Of a stretch of DNA of 8,528 nucleotides, positions 7,081 through 8,528 are shown in pieces. The stretch is taken from contig CAAFWX010000291.1 of assembly GCA_900766795.1 (NCBI GenBank), forward strand, positions 1-8,528. The letters are read 5' to 3'. The number at the start of each line of letters is the position of its first letter. The stretch's first letter is position 1. The DNA is from Oscillospiraceae bacterium (GTDB lineage Bacteria > Bacillota_A > Clostridia > Oscillospirales > Ruminococcaceae). The notes below the pieces were generated by a model. That model saw only the letters and a program-made list of their open reading frames with translations. It did not search any database and was not told the DNA's origin. The translations under genes and the position numbers were made by a program.

Positions 7081-7109
7081 TGTTTATGTCCGACCGAATG
7101 AGAATATGA
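7081..7109 (-). promoter_or_regulatory. Probable sigma-E-type (mother-cell sporulation) promoter
   Basis: On the minus strand TCATATT (7109-7103) is followed after 14 nt by CATAAACA (7088-7081). The Bacillus sigma-E consensus is about KMATATT, 13-15 nt, CATACAHT. The -35 element matches fully, the spacing is right, and six of eight -10 positions fit. Transcription would start near 7073, about 10 nt before the Shine-Dalgarno. It sits directly after the flotillin terminator, so the operon needs its own promoter here. A sigma-A reading is possible as an alternative: TTGTCA (7112-7107), 18 nt, CATAAA (7088-7083). Confidence 0.6.
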
Positions 7110-7110
7110 C

Positions 7111-7144
7111 AAAAACTGCCCGCCCCTGATTTTAGGGCGGGCAG
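7111..7144 (-). terminator. Intrinsic terminator of the flotillin gene
   Basis: On the minus strand a perfect 10-bp GC-rich stem (CTGCCCGCCC paired with GGGCGGGCAG, 7116-7125 with 7135-7144) with a 9-nt loop is followed at once by TTTTT (7115-7111). It begins 14 nt after the flotillin stop codon. No T-run follows on the + strand, so it acts in one direction. Confidence 0.9.
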
Positions 7145-7158
7145 CAAGTTGTATGAGA

Positions 7159-8528
7159 TTACTGTGTTACGGTGTTGTCTGCGGGGGATTCAGCAGGAGC
7201 TTCTGCAGGAGTGCCGCTGTTTATCCCGCTTGCAAGAGCCTTGCCTGTGACAAAGGAGTTGACCATGCTCTTGAGGTCGATTCCAAGTCCGTCAAGCAGA
7301 CCTGCGGAAGCCTGCGTGGTGGCTTCGGTGATGTCCTTGACAAGCTTTGCGGTGTTTCCGTCGCCGTACATGGTGATTTTATCAACGCTTGCAAGGGGTC
7401 TTGCGATTGCCTCTGCGACTGCGGGCATCTGCTCGAAGTACATCTGGAGAACGGCTGCCTCCTCCATCTTCTTCATAGCCTCAGCCTTCTTGTCAAGACC
7501 CTCCGCTTCTGCAAGAGCCTTCGCGCGGACAGCCTCTGCTTCCGCAAGACCCTTAGCGCGAATACCCTCTGCTTCCTGCTCTGCCGCAAAGCGGGCAGCC
7601 TCTGCGCGAGCCTTTTCTGCTGCGGCTTCGTTCTGCGCGGTCACGAGGATAGCCGCAGCTTCGTTCTTCTTAATCTCCAGCTCTGCTTCCGCATTCTGGA
7701 TGTCCTCATACTTCTTTGCTTCTGCGCTTCTCTGGGTAGCGTAAAGCTCCGCGTCTGCCTGCTGCTGTGCGGCGTACTTCTTTGCCTCGGCGGTTTTCTT
7801 TACCTCTGCTTCGAGGGCGCGCTCCTTGATTTCGGCTTCCTTCGCCTTAATCTCGACTTCCTTTTCCTGCTTTGCGAGGTTAGCGTTCGCGGTGGTGATT
7901 TCGATGGTGCGGCGCTGCTCCTCCTGCTGGATGGTGTAGGCTGCGTCAGCCTCCGCCTGCTTGATATCGGCGGCACGCTTCAGCTCTGCCTGCTTGATGG
8001 AAAGCTCGTTCTGGCGCTCGGCAATAGCGGTTTCGGAATCCACCCTCGCGTCGTTTGCCTTGCGGTTTGCCTCTGCCTGTGCAATTTTGATATCGCGCTC
8101 GGCTTCAGCCTTGGAGATTGCTGCCTTCTTCTTAATCTGCATGGTGTTGTCAATACCCATGTCGTTGATGATTCCGTTGTCGTCAACAAAGTTCTGGACA
8201 TTGAAGGATACAATCTCAAGACCCATTGCGCGAAGGTCGGGGTCAGCGTTCTGCTTAACCTTGTCAGCGAAAGCCTGACGGTTGGAAACCATCTCCTCAA
8301 GGCGCATCTGACCGACAATCTCACGCATGTTACCCTCAAGAACCTCGCGTGCAACCTGAGTTATGTACTTGACGTCCTTGTTGAGGAAGTTCTGCTGTGC
8401 GCGCGCGATAATCTCGGGGTCGGGAGAAATCTTTACGTTTACGTTCGCGTCAACGGAGATGTTGATGTAGTCCGCGGTGGGAACAGCCTGCGCGGTCTTG
8501 ACGTCAACGCTCATCAGCGCAAGCTCCA
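7159..8528 (-). CDS. Flotillin-family (SPFH/Band 7) membrane scaffold protein, 5'-truncated
   Basis: Flotillins such as Bacillus FloT (YuaG) organise functional membrane microdomains and influence membrane fluidity and protein assembly. The window shows the later part of the SPFH domain (NISVDANVNVKI, then ISPDPEIIARAQQNFL, QVAREVLEGNMREIVGQM, and ALGLEIVSFNVQNF-like text). Next comes the long Ala/Glu/Lys-rich coiled coil with the EA repeats typical of flotillins (about 130-370 counting from the ATG at 8514), and a C-terminal region with a Pro/Ala-rich acidic tail. The frame stays open to the window edge. The ATG at 8514 has GGAG 9 nt upstream, but starting there would drop the hydrophobic membrane-anchoring N-terminus and the first part of SPFH, so it is most likely internal. 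NfeD-like genes often neighbour flotillins; any such gene would be outside. Confidence 0.92.
   Translation of the reverse strand, partial: ELALMSVDVKTAQAVPTADYINISVDANVNVKISPDPEIIARAQQNFLNKDVKYITQVAREVLEGNMREIVGQMRLEEMVSNRQAFADKVKQNADPDLRAMGLEIVSFNVQNFVDDNGIINDMGIDNTMQIKKKAAISKAEAERDIKIAQAEANRKANDARVDSETAIAERQNELSIKQAELKRAADIKQAEADAAYTIQQEEQRRTIEITTANANLAKQEKEVEIKAKEAEIKERALEAEVKKTAEAKKYAAQQQADAELYATQRSAEAKKYEDIQNAEAELEIKKNEAAAILVTAQNEAAAEKARAEAARFAAEQEAEGIRAKGLAEAEAVRAKALAEAEGLDKKAEAMKKMEEAAVLQMYFEQMPAVAEAIARPLASVDKITMYGDGNTAKLVKDITEATTQASAGLLDGLGIDLKSMVNSFVTGKALASGINSGTPAEAPAESPADNTVTQ

Noticed and set aside
7172..7744. Ala/Ser-rich + strand open frame opposite the flotillin coiled coil
   Set aside because: The low-complexity Ala/Ser composition is simply the reverse complement of the Ala/Glu coiled-coil codons.
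8512..8528. True start of the flotillin gene at the ATG at 8514 (GGAG 9 nt upstream)
   Set aside because: The frame is open to the edge, and starting here would remove the membrane anchor and first part of the SPFH domain. It is not fully excluded without upstream sequence.

Overview
The window looks like a chromosomal segment of a spore-forming, moderately GC-rich member of the Clostridia, perhaps an Oscillospiraceae/Ruminococcaceae-type gut bacterium. The evidence is the lepA-hemW gene order familiar from Firmicutes, strong AAAGGAG/GGGAGG ribosome binding sites, a SpoIID-like protein, and a promoter resembling the mother-cell sigma-E consensus. The family-level guess is inference. Nearly all the DNA is coding, no gene-free stretch exceeds about 110 bases, and I see no tRNA, rRNA, CRISPR array, transposon or phage gene.

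Left half (1-4460, + strand): four genes in one direction with gaps of 8, 37 and 13 nt, probably cotranscribed at least in part. They are the 3' part of lepA (translation factor EF4), hemW (radical-SAM heme chaperone), a predicted lipoprotein with a calcium-loop-like motif, and a leaderless two-domain SGNH esterase resembling carbohydrate esterase family 2. In Bacillus, lepA-hemW is followed by hrcA-grpE-dnaK; here it is followed by accessory genes. A 12-bp hairpin at 4429-4460 closes this block and probably also stops the opposing transcript.

Right half (4483-8528, - strand): two transcription units. The first to be transcribed is a flotillin-family protein, truncated by the window edge, ending at a clear intrinsic terminator (7111-7144). 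Immediately after its U-tract lies a compact promoter region (7081-7109) that fits sigma-E well, although a sigma-A reading is also possible. It drives a two-gene operon. The first gene encodes an acidic, Pro/Gln/Glu-repeat protein with a C-terminal beta-sandwich-like domain. The second, whose ATG abuts the preceding TGA, encodes a SpoIID/LytB-like domain followed by three peptidoglycan-binding repeats.

The most interesting part is this two-gene operon. Both proteins have peptidoglycan- or surface-type architecture but no visible signal peptide or membrane segment. With the sigma-E-like promoter, this suggests mother-cell-made proteins that act at the spore surface or cortex (compare CwlJ and SafA, which are also made without signal peptides) rather than ordinary secreted enzymes.
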